A DNA stretch of 37,605 bases from an uncultured Lachnospiraceae bacterium (GTDB taxonomy: Bacteria > Bacillota > Clostridia > Lachnospirales > Lachnospiraceae): positions 1 to 37,605 of the forward strand of contig CAMWLJ010000027.1 in the NCBI GenBank assembly GCA_947175055.1. Reading direction: 5' to 3'. This document shows positions 31,201 through 37,605 of the stretch, one piece after another. The position numbers and the translations under genes are program-made. The notes below the pieces were generated by a model. That model was not told where the DNA came from. It was given only the letters and a program-made list of their open reading frames with translations, and did no database searches. Every line of letters begins with the position of its first letter. Within the stretch, counting starts at the first letter, position 1.

Positions 31201-32271
31201 ATGCAAAAGATATTGGTGGTAGATGACGCAGCGGTAAACCGTGAGATGCTGCGTGAAATGCTGGAAGACAATTATGATATCGAGATGGCGGAAAACGGGC
31301 AGCAGGCGCTGCGGAAGCTGTTAGAATATAAAGGGGTGCTGACGGCGGTACTGCTTGATCTGCAGATGCCGGAGATGGACGGTTATGCGGTGATCGATGC
31401 GATGAAAGAGAACGGATGGCTGGAGCAGATCCCGGTGCTCGTTATAAGTATCGAGAGTACGGCGGAGATCGAGAGCCGGTGCCTGGAGATCGGAGTCTCC
31501 GATTTTATCCACAAACCCTTCGACAGATCCATTGTGAAGCACAGGGTCAGGAACACCATCGATTTGTTCGCTTATAAGAACAGCCTGGAACAGCAGGTGG
31601 AGGAGCAGCGGCAGACACTGAGACAGCAGGACCGGATCATTCGGATCCAGGCCGAGAAGCTGAAGGAGGCGGAGCCTTTTGACAGATTGATGATGGAGTA
31701 CCGGTTTGCCATTATGGAGATCGAGACGAGACTGAAAGTGCTGAACGAAGAGTTCTCGCGGGAATACAAGCGTAATCCCTTTGAATCTATCAAGAGCAGA
31801 TTGAAAACGCCGGAGAGTATCTATGAGAAACTGGAGCGCAAGGGTTATCCGATCACGGTGGATAATATCAGGGAACATTTGACCGATGTGGCGGGGCTGC
31901 GGGTCATCTGCTCCTTCCCGGACGATATCTACCGACTGGCGGATCTGGTCATCAGACAGGACGACATCCTTCTTCTGCGGAAAAAGGACTATATTCAGAA
32001 TCCGAAGGACAACGGCTACAGGAGTCTGCACCTCATACTGAGTGTGCCGATCTTCCTTTCCAACGAGAAAAAGTACATGAAGGCAGAGGTACAGTTCCGA
32101 ACGATCGCCATGGATTTCTGGGCCAGCCTGGAGCACAAGCTGAAATACAAGAAGGATGTGAACAACGCGGAGGAGATCGTAGCGCAGCTGAAAGACTGTG
32201 CGGATTCCATCGAGATGCTGGATCACCAGATGCAGGATCTGCGCAACAAGATCGATATGGACGGCAGGTAG
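31201..32271 (+). CDS. Receiver domain fused to a (p)ppGpp synthetase (RelA/SpoT-type)
   Basis: 356 residues from ATG 31201 (the frame is open upstream, inside the previous gene). Residues 1-120 are a response-regulator receiver: acidic pair at D8/D9, phospho-acceptor D53 in LLDLQMPEMDG, S83 and K105 in FIHKPFD. A Gln-rich coiled coil (about 124-158) links to a RelA/SpoT synthetase of small-alarmone-synthetase size. Catalytic features are present: RLKTPESIYEKL, LTDVAGLRVI with the metal Asp, NGYRSLHLIL with the guanine-stacking Tyr and AEVQFRTIAMDFWA with the Glu. No hydrolase domain exists, so it should only make alarmone. Phosphorylation by an unlinked kinase may control synthesis (inference). 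It lies 38 nt before holA. Confidence 0.9.
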   Translation: MQKILVVDDAAVNREMLREMLEDNYDIEMAENGQQALRKLLEYKGVLTAVLLDLQMPEMDGYAVIDAMKENGWLEQIPVLVISIESTAEIESRCLEIGVSDFIHKPFDRSIVKHRVRNTIDLFAYKNSLEQQVEEQRQTLRQQDRIIRIQAEKLKEAEPFDRLMMEYRFAIMEIETRLKVLNEEFSREYKRNPFESIKSRLKTPESIYEKLERKGYPITVDNIREHLTDVAGLRVICSFPDDIYRLADLVIRQDDILLLRKKDYIQNPKDNGYRSLHLILSVPIFLSNEKKYMKAEVQFRTIAMDFWASLEHKLKYKKDVNNAEEIVAQLKDCADSIEMLDHQMQDLRNKIDMDGR

Positions 32272-32309
32272 GAATTGATTAATCTTACATTTTGTCATAT
32301 ACTGGATTT

Positions 32310-33290
32310 ATGCAAAAATTAGCAGAAGAAATCAAAACAGGACAACTGAAACAGGTCTACATCCTGTACGGTGAGGAGACCTACCTGCGCAGCCAGTACA
32401 AGGATAAGCTGAAAAAGGCATTGCTCGGTGACGGGGACGATATGAACTTTCACTATTTCGAGGGGAAGAATATCTCATCGGGGGAAGTGATCGATCTGGC
32501 TGAGACTATGCCCTTTTTTGCCGAACGGAGAGTGATCGTGCTGGAGAACAGCGGCCTCTTTGCAAAAGGCGGGGAGGAGCTGGCGGCTTATCTTGGAGAT
32601 CCGGCGAAGACAGCTGCCTTCGTGTTCGTGGAGCAGTCGGTCGATAAGCGCAGCAAGCTGTATAAGGCGGCGACGGCCAAGGGGCGCGCTATCGAGTTCA
32701 AGGCTCAGGATGAGGCGGTACTGAAACGCTGGATCCTCGGTTTTTTGAAGAAAGAGAATATGAATATCACGGAACGGAATCTGGATCTTTTTCTGGATAA
32801 GACTGGCTCCGGTATGGAGAATATCAGAGGGGAACTGGAGAAGCTTTTCTGCTATTGTATGGGGAGGGATGTGATCACGGCCCAGGATATCGAGGCGGTC
32901 TGCACGAGACAGGTGAGCAGCCAGATCTTCGATATGATAAATGCGGTGGCGGAGAGACGGCAGAAGACGGCTCTTAATCTGTACTACGATTTGCTGACGC
33001 TGAAGGAGCCACCCATGCGGATCCTGTTCCTGATCACCAGGCAGTTTAACCTTCTGCTGCAGGTGAAAGAACTGAAGAATAAAGGCTATGATGCGAATAC
33101 CATTGGCGGCAAGGTGGGACTGGCCGGATTTATTGCCAGGAAGTATGTGACGCAGGCCGCCAAATTTCGTGAGGAAGATCTGCGCAGGGCGCTGACAGAC
33201 TGCATAGAGGCAGAGGAGGCGGTCAAGACGGGCAGGATGAATGATGTGATGAGCGTGGAGCTTTTGATCGTGAAGTACAGTGCGGTATGA
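32310..33290 (+). CDS. holA: DNA polymerase III subunit delta
   Basis: 326 residues from ATG 32310, the start that matches related proteins (MQKLAEEIKTGQLKQVYILY); an upstream TTG at 32292 is less likely although the binding site of the ATG (GGA) is weak. Conserved features include YILYGEETYLR, NFHYFEGKNI, LAETMPFFAERRVIVLENSG and the AAA-like middle domain. Delta opens the sliding clamp in the clamp loader. It is normal housekeeping and points to a chromosomal location. Confidence 0.94.
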   Translation: MQKLAEEIKTGQLKQVYILYGEETYLRSQYKDKLKKALLGDGDDMNFHYFEGKNISSGEVIDLAETMPFFAERRVIVLENSGLFAKGGEELAAYLGDPAKTAAFVFVEQSVDKRSKLYKAATAKGRAIEFKAQDEAVLKRWILGFLKKENMNITERNLDLFLDKTGSGMENIRGELEKLFCYCMGRDVITAQDIEAVCTRQVSSQIFDMINAVAERRQKTALNLYYDLLTLKEPPMRILFLITRQFNLLLQVKELKNKGYDANTIGGKVGLAGFIARKYVTQAAKFREEDLRRALTDCIEAEEAVKTGRMNDVMSVELLIVKYSAV

Positions 33291-33344
33291 TTCTTTGCCT
33301 GAAAGTATAGAGCAGCACGATGAGAAAGGAGCAGGGAATAAAGT

Positions 33345-33944
33345 ATGAATATTGTATGTTTGGATCTGGAGGGAGTGCTGGTGCCGGAGATTTGGATCGC
33401 TTTTGCGCAAGCCAGCGGGATTCCGGAGTTAAAGCGGACTACCAGGGATGAGCCGGATTATGATAAGCTGATGCGCTGGCGGATCGGGGTGTTGAAAGAA
33501 CATGGACTGGGTCTGGAGGAGATACAGGCCACGATAGCCACGATCGATCCGATTCCCGGGGCAAAGGAATTTCTGGATGAACTTCGCAGCCTGACGCAGG
33601 TGGTCATCATCAGCGATACATTTACACAGTTTGCAGGGCCTCTTATGGAGAAGCTGGACTGGCCCACGATCTTCTGTAATTCTCTGGAAGTGGCGCCGGA
33701 CGGTGAGATCACGGGATTCAAGATGCGGATCGAGAATTCCAAACTCTCTACAGTGAAGGCACTGCAGTCTATTGGCTTCGAGACCATTGCCGCCGGTGAC
33801 AGCCATAATGATCTGGATATGATCCGGGCCAGCAAGGCGGGATTTTTGTTTAAGAGTACGGAACAGATCATCCGGGAGAATCCGCAGTTCCCGGCTTATG
33901 AGACATATGAGGACCTGATGGCGGCGATTCGGCATGCGCTGTAA
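33345..33944 (+). CDS. thrH: ThrH-type phosphoserine phosphatase / homoserine phosphotransferase (HAD)
   Basis: 199 residues; ATG 33345 preceded by AAAGGAGCAGGG. HAD motif 1 is CLDLEGVLVPEIW (Asp nucleophile at 6, followed by Glu at 8), motif 2 VVIISDTFTQF, the conserved Lys in NSKLSTVKAL and motif 4 GDSHNDLDM. The DLEGVLVPEIW signature is specific to ThrH, which can remove phosphate from phosphoserine or transfer it to homoserine. It overlaps apbE by 11 nt. Confidence 0.92.
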   Translation: MNIVCLDLEGVLVPEIWIAFAQASGIPELKRTTRDEPDYDKLMRWRIGVLKEHGLGLEEIQATIATIDPIPGAKEFLDELRSLTQVVIISDTFTQFAGPLMEKLDWPTIFCNSLEVAPDGEITGFKMRIENSKLSTVKALQSIGFETIAAGDSHNDLDMIRASKAGFLFKSTEQIIRENPQFPAYETYEDLMAAIRHAL

Positions 33945-34998
33945 GAGATTTATATTTCAGTCAGTCCTGCTGGCCGTCACGCTGCCGTTGTTGACTGCCT
34001 GCAGCCTCATACATGGCAGGACGGAAGCCTATTCAAAATCTTTTTTTGCCATGGACACTTACATGACGTTCACCGTTTATGATGACAATGCGGAGGATGC
34101 CGGGGCGGCTTTAGCGTGTGCGCAGGAAGAGATCAATGCGCTGGAAGCACTTATCGCCGTCACGGATGCACAAAGTGATATCTATGCAGTCAATCATGGC
34201 GGCGGACAGCCGGTGGCCGTACAGGAGAGGACGGCCGATCTGCTTTCCTTTGCATTGAGAATGGCGCAGGAGACGGGCGGCGCGCTGGAGCCGACGCTGT
34301 ATCCGGTCCTGAGGGCATGGGGATTTACAACAGATGAGAACAGGATTCCTTCCGGTGGTCAGATTGCCGGGCTTCTGGAAACGGTCGGATATGACAGGGT
34401 GCAGGTGACGGCTGACGGCGTTACTGTGGCGGATGGCATGATGCTGGATCTGGGTTCCGTGGGAAAAGGATATGCGGGGGATCGGGCAGAACAGATCCTC
34501 AGGGAAAAAGGCATTGATTCGGCAATTTTGGACATCGGTGGCAATATTCAGGCGGTGGGGACGAAGCCAGATGGCAGTGACTGGAAACTGGGACTGCGCA
34601 GTCCTTTCGGGGAAGGAATATTCGGGACACTGCAGATCGCCGATAAAGCGGTCGTCACTTCTGGGAATTACGAGCGTTATTTTATTGGAGAGGACGGCGC
34701 CCGATACGGTCACATCCTGGATCCTAGGACAGGATATCCGGTAGATAACGGGTTGGCCTCCGTGACAGTCATCGCCAAGGAGGGTAAGGTATGTGATGCA
34801 TTGTCCACGGCGCTTTTTGTTATGGGTCTGGAGGATGCGATAAGATACTGGAGAACCCGTCAGGAAGAGCAGCCTTTTGATATGATACTTGTGACGGAGG
34901 AAAAGGAAGTATACGCAACTGAAGAAATTAAAGATAGATTTAACCTACAGAAAGAATATAGTTCTATGCCTGTTCATCAGATAGCTCTGTCGGAATAG
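33934..34998 (+). CDS. apbE: FAD:protein FMN transferase, lipoprotein (ApbE)
   Basis: 354 residues from ATG 33934. A lipoprotein signal ends in the lipobox LLTACS (Cys 23), placing it on the outer face of the membrane. Family motifs: FFAMDTYM, DLGSVGKGYAGD near 172-183, LDIGGN near 201, TSGNYERYF near 242 and HILDPRTGYPVDN near 260. It attaches FMN to Thr residues of partner flavoproteins such as RnfG/NqrC-type subunits, none of which is in the window. It closes the co-directional cluster. Confidence 0.95.
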   Translation: MRCKRFIFQSVLLAVTLPLLTACSLIHGRTEAYSKSFFAMDTYMTFTVYDDNAEDAGAALACAQEEINALEALIAVTDAQSDIYAVNHGGGQPVAVQERTADLLSFALRMAQETGGALEPTLYPVLRAWGFTTDENRIPSGGQIAGLLETVGYDRVQVTADGVTVADGMMLDLGSVGKGYAGDRAEQILREKGIDSAILDIGGNIQAVGTKPDGSDWKLGLRSPFGEGIFGTLQIADKAVVTSGNYERYFIGEDGARYGHILDPRTGYPVDNGLASVTVIAKEGKVCDALSTALFVMGLEDAIRYWRTRQEEQPFDMILVTEEKEVYATEEIKDRFNLQKEYSSMPVHQIALSE

Positions 34999-35124
34999 GG
35001 AAAATAGTGGAGAATAAGGGAGAAAACTAAAATTATATCAAGATTTAACTCTATAATATCTGTAAATGCAGACAAGAGGATCGAAAGGCAAGATAATAAA
35101 CGGAAGAATATGGACAGCAATAAA

Positions 35125-35156
35125 CTGCCGCTGTATCAGCAATGATACAACGGCAG
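35125..35156. terminator. Bidirectional terminator between apbE and the NhaC-type gene
   Basis: CTGCCGCTGTATCA (35125-35138) and TGATACAACGGCAG (35143-35156) form a 14-bp stem with one mismatch and a GCAA tetraloop. CTTTA follows on the plus strand and TTTATTG on the minus strand. It can serve both converging genes. The 120 bp to its left hold no gene. Confidence 0.8.
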
Positions 35157-35191
35157 CTTTACGTAGTATAGAAAAGATACAAAAACACTCG

Positions 35192-36793
35192 TTATTCACG
35201 ATTCATATTCTTGATCACGAGCAGTGTGAGCAGTAATAATATAATGCCCACCGGCATGGAGATCCATGCACTCTGTGCGAAACCGGCTACGATATAGGTG
35301 ATAAAGGAGATCGCAGCCACTACGATCACATAGGGGAGCTGGGTGGACACATGATTGACGTGGTCACACTGCGCGCCGGCAGAAGCCATGATCGTGGTAT
35401 CGGAGATGGGGGAGCAGTGATCGCCGCATACAGCGCCTGCCATACAGGCGGAGATGGAAATGATCATCAACTGCGGATTGGAACTCATAAATACATCCAC
35501 AACAATAGGGATGAGAATACCAAACGTTCCCCAGGAAGTTCCGGTAGAGAAAGCGAGGAAACATGCCACGATGAAAATGATCGCCGGCAGGAAGTTCATA
35601 AAGGATCCCGCACTCTTATGTACGGCATCGGCTACGAAGGTCGCCGCGCCCAGAGAATCCGTCATGGCCTTCAGTGTCCAGGCAAAAGTAAGGATCAGGA
35701 TAGCCGGGACCATGGCCTTGAAACCGTCAGGCAGACAGGCCATACAGTCTTTGAAACTTAAGACTCTTCTGATCAGATAGATAATGATCGTCAGGAGCAT
35801 GGCGCAGATACTGCCAAGCGCAAGACCGACAGAAGCGTCGGAGTTGGAGAATGCTTCCACGAAACTTGCTCCGTCAAAGAACTCGCCCGTATAGATCATG
35901 CCGATGACACAGCATACGATCAACATGATGATGGGGATCAGTAAGTCGATCACTTTTCCTTTTGGATTTACGGTCTCTGTCTCCAGCGTGTCTTCTTTCT
36001 TGCCGGTGGAGAACAGATCCCCTTTGAGGGCATTGGCTTCATGTGTTTTCATGGGGCCGAAATCTACCTTCATCAGTATCAGTGCGATCATCATGATGAT
36101 AGTCAGGATCGCATAGAAGTTATAGGGAATAGCGCGGATAAAAATGGAGAATCCGTCTTCGCCCTCCACAAAGCCGGAAACGGCTGCCGCCCAGGAAGAA
36201 ATCGGTGCGATGATGCAGACAGGAGCCGCAGTGGCATCGATCAGATAGGCCAGCTTCGCGCGGGAAACTTTGTGCTCATCCGTAACGGGTTTCATGACGC
36301 TGCCCACGGTGAGACAGTTAAAATAATCATCGATAAAGATCAGTACGCCGAGTGCAACGGTGGCAAGCTGTGCACCGGCTCTTGTCTTGATTTTCTCCCG
36401 GGCAAAATGGCCGAAGGCTGCGGAACCGCCTGCACGGTTCATCAGGCTGACCATGGCGCCCAAGATTACGAGAAATACCAGGATACCTACATTATAGGCA
36501 TCGGACAGGACGGAGACAAAGCCGTCGTTGAAAATGTGTGTGAGTGTCCCCTCGAAGGAGAAACCGGAATAGAACAGACCGCCCACCAGAATACCGATGA
36601 ACAGCGAACTGTAAACCTCTTTCGTGATCAGGGCCAATACGATCGCGACGATAGGCGGGATCAATGCCCAGAAAGTGGCATACATGGCAGGTGTGTACTC
36701 GGCCTGCGCATCTGCGGCAAATGCGGTAAGCGGCAGAAGCCCAAGACAGAGAAGCATAAGGCCTGCTCCTCGTAACAATTTTTTCTTTTTCAT
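35192..36793 (-). CDS. NhaC-family Na+/H+ antiporter with an N-terminal signal-peptide-like segment
   Basis: 533 residues from the ATG at 36793, with GGAGG 4-5 nt upstream inside the hairpin element; four more in-frame codons lie upstream. The N-terminus (MKKKKLLRGAGLM then LLCLGLLPLTAFAADAQA) looks like a cleavable signal peptide. About eleven membrane helices follow. Signatures of the NhaC family (PF03553) include DDYFNCLTVG, DATAAPVCIIAPISSW, FSTGTSWGTFGI and GDHCSPISDTTIMAS. It exchanges sodium, or another cation or a small metabolite, for protons. Substrate choice within this family is uncertain, since some members exchange malate/lactate. Confidence 0.92.
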   Translation of the reverse strand: MKKKKLLRGAGLMLLCLGLLPLTAFAADAQAEYTPAMYATFWALIPPIVAIVLALITKEVYSSLFIGILVGGLFYSGFSFEGTLTHIFNDGFVSVLSDAYNVGILVFLVILGAMVSLMNRAGGSAAFGHFAREKIKTRAGAQLATVALGVLIFIDDYFNCLTVGSVMKPVTDEHKVSRAKLAYLIDATAAPVCIIAPISSWAAAVSGFVEGEDGFSIFIRAIPYNFYAILTIIMMIALILMKVDFGPMKTHEANALKGDLFSTGKKEDTLETETVNPKGKVIDLLIPIIMLIVCCVIGMIYTGEFFDGASFVEAFSNSDASVGLALGSICAMLLTIIIYLIRRVLSFKDCMACLPDGFKAMVPAILILTFAWTLKAMTDSLGAATFVADAVHKSAGSFMNFLPAIIFIVACFLAFSTGTSWGTFGILIPIVVDVFMSSNPQLMIISISACMAGAVCGDHCSPISDTTIMASAGAQCDHVNHVSTQLPYVIVVAAISFITYIVAGFAQSAWISMPVGIILLLLTLLVIKNMNRE

Positions 36794-36794
36794 T

Positions 36795-36892
36795 TGTACC
36801 TCCATTCCGAAGCGGTTTATGCTGAGGATGTGAGCAGAATTGCGGATCCTGCTCTGCGATCAATAGAATTTGTGACGCTTCGGCACAAATTC
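36795..36892 (-). repeat. Dispersed hairpin element, copy 3 (full length, inverted)
   Basis: Read on the minus strand: GAATTTGTGCCG / CGTCACAAATTC with loop AAG (36892-36866), GAGCAGGAT / ATTCTGCTC (36854-36832, one G-U), then CATCCTCAGC...CCGCTTCGGAATGGAGG up to the ribosome binding site of the NhaC-type gene. The third hairpin is eroded. It lies at the end of a leader of about 190 nt. Confidence 0.88.
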
Positions 36893-36912
36893 AAACTGAA
36901 CTTGGTCAGTTT
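36893..36912. repeat. Short hairpin abutting element copy 3
   Basis: AAACTGA and TCAGTTT form a 7-bp stem with a 6-nt loop, directly before the repeat element in the transcription direction of the antiporter gene. It may be part of the same structured leader. Confidence 0.45.
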
Positions 36913-36985
36913 GGTGAACTATCTTGCATAAAAATACATGAAAGTCATGTGACAAGACAGATCTTTTAGTATGATTGCCGAAGTT

Positions 36986-37014
36986 AGTATACCATTGCTT
37001 ATTGCATTTCACAA
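36986..37014 (-). promoter_or_regulatory. Promoter of the NhaC-type gene
   Basis: On the minus strand TTGTGA (37014-37009) and TATACT (36991-36986) are 17 nt apart. The leader from here to the start codon is about 190 nt and includes element copy 3. Confidence 0.7.
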
Positions 37015-37031
37015 GAAAAAAGACATAAAAT
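37002..37031 (+). promoter_or_regulatory. Possible plus-strand promoter toward the GH3 gene
   Basis: TTGCAT (37002-37007) and TAAAAT (37026-37031) are 18 nt apart, overlapping the minus-strand promoter. Downstream, the 13-bp direct repeat ATATTTATGTAAC occurs at 37036-37048 and 37101-37113, possibly regulator sites. Nothing else is evident up to 37189. Confidence 0.4.
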
Positions 37032-37189
37032 ATGAATATTTATGTAACTGTTCACGGGTCAGGAATGCGCCAAACTGCGTATTTTGTGACAAAATGATTC
37101 ATATTTATGTAACATTGGAACGTCAAATGTAACTGACAGCGTAGACTAATATCCTTGATCGCCTGCTGTGAGGAGAGGGGAGAGCGGAT

Positions 37190-37273
37190 ATGCAGAATGT
37201 AGAGTTTTTGGTTGCTATATCACCTGTTATTCTGGTACATTATGCTAAACGACATGAGACAGGAGATGGATGA
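37190..37273 (+). CDS. Possible 27-residue leader peptide
   Basis: ATG 37190 follows AGGAGAGGGGAGAG with good spacing and encodes MQNVEFLVAISPVILVHYAK plus seven residues to TGA. The middle (FLVAISPVILV) is hydrophobic and could insert in a membrane. It lies 137 nt before the glycoside hydrolase gene. The strong ribosome binding site is the only real support; it may be a chance ORF. Confidence 0.3.
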   Translation: MQNVEFLVAISPVILVHYAKRHETGDG

Positions 37274-37340
37274 GATACACTGTTGAAATGTCTTATCAAG
37301 AGTAATCTTTTCAAAGGGAGTAGTACGTTAACGTTAGGTG

Positions 37341-37391
37341 GAGAAATATATTAAGTAGAGAAATACATTAAGTAGAGAAATACATTAAGGA
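37341..37391 (+). repeat. Three tandem 17-bp repeats before the GH3 gene
   Basis: Units GAGAAATATATTAAGTA, GAGAAATACATTAAGTA and GAGAAATACATTAAGGA run head to tail with one or two differences. The last unit leads into the ribosome binding site AAAGGTAGGAG. Too short for CRISPR and without spacers; they could be slippage products or operator copies. Confidence 0.85.
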
Positions 37392-37409
37392 AAGGTAGGA
37401 GAGTATCAC

Positions 37410-37605
37410 ATGACGAGAGAAGAGGCGAGAAAGAGAGCGTCTGAACTAGTGGCGCAGATGACAGTGGAGGAGCGTGTGGGACAGCTTCGGTATGAGGCGC
37501 CGGCCATAGAGCGGCTTGGCATTCCGGCCTATAACTGGTGGGGAGAGGGCCTGCACGGTGTGGCCAGAGCAGGGACGGCGACAGTGTTTCCACAGGCGAT
37601 CGGTA
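37410..37605 (+). CDS. Glycoside hydrolase family 3 enzyme, N-terminal part only
   Basis: ATG 37410 follows AGGAG by 8 nt and the frame is open to the window end (65 codons). MTREEARKRASELVAQMTVE is followed by LGIPAYNWWGEGLHGVARAG and TVFPQAIG, the typical start of GH3 beta-glucosidases and beta-xylosidases (substrate-site WWGEGLHG). There is no signal peptide, so it is likely cytoplasmic and acts on imported oligosaccharides. Catalytic Asp and the C-terminal domain lie beyond the window. Confidence 0.92.
   Translation, partial: MTREEARKRASELVAQMTVEERVGQLRYEAPAIERLGIPAYNWWGEGLHGVARAGTATVFPQAIG

Noticed and set aside
37341..37391. CRISPR array
   Set aside because: The repeats are 17 bp, directly adjacent without spacers, and no cas genes are present.

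Overview
The window looks like a chromosomal stretch from a gut-type Clostridia bacterium, most likely family Lachnospiraceae. The reasons are the AGGAGG-type ribosome binding sites, moderate GC content, low-GC Gram-positive housekeeping genes (holA, thrH, ECF-type thiT behind a TPP riboswitch, a clostridial-type second PurF), a BlaI/BlaR1-like pair and several small families I associate with Lachnospiraceae. Genus cannot be fixed from sequence alone.

Left part (1-19235): a layered accessory and defence island. Positions 1-1080 are AT-rich debris: the tail of a gene cut by the window edge, a decayed KilA-N protein and a DUF5343 gene broken by a frameshift and a stop. A minus-strand protein with a sigma-region-4-like C-terminus follows, with a long inverted repeat in its leader. 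From a strong promoter at 2029-2057 a tightly packed operon runs to about 9920: two unknown proteins sharing a 19-residue motif at their junction, an excisionase-like HTH protein, an AAA_13 (RloC/PrrC-like) ATPase, an EVE-domain McrB and McrC. After it come an Abi_2 (HEPN-type) abortive-infection gene whose short leader holds a terminator-like hairpin, a BlaR1-like protease with a BlaI repressor and operator, and a second restriction unit: a PD-(D/E)xK-like protein followed by a type III Mod/Res pair.

Right part (19236-37605): mostly ordinary genome. It contains a Lachnospiraceae-type hypothetical protein, a large membrane-anchored transglutaminase-like protein, an AraC regulator divergent from a sugar epimerase, a Cu/Zn superoxide dismutase, TPP riboswitch plus thiT, a PurF homologue lacking its N-terminal cysteine nucleophile, an SDR oxidoreductase, and a co-directional cluster (a TIM-barrel-like protein, a receiver domain fused to a (p)ppGpp synthetase, holA, thrH, apbE lipoprotein). 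A NhaC-type antiporter and the start of a family 3 glycoside hydrolase close the window.

Three observations stand out. First, the composite McrBC operon with two unknown motif-sharing proteins and an AAA_13 ATPase could be one defence system. Second, a multi-hairpin element of about 60-100 nt occurs three times (14131, 26289 and, inverted, 36795), each time ending in the ribosome binding site of the next gene. Third, a receiver domain is fused to an apparently intact alarmone synthetase at 31201-32271.
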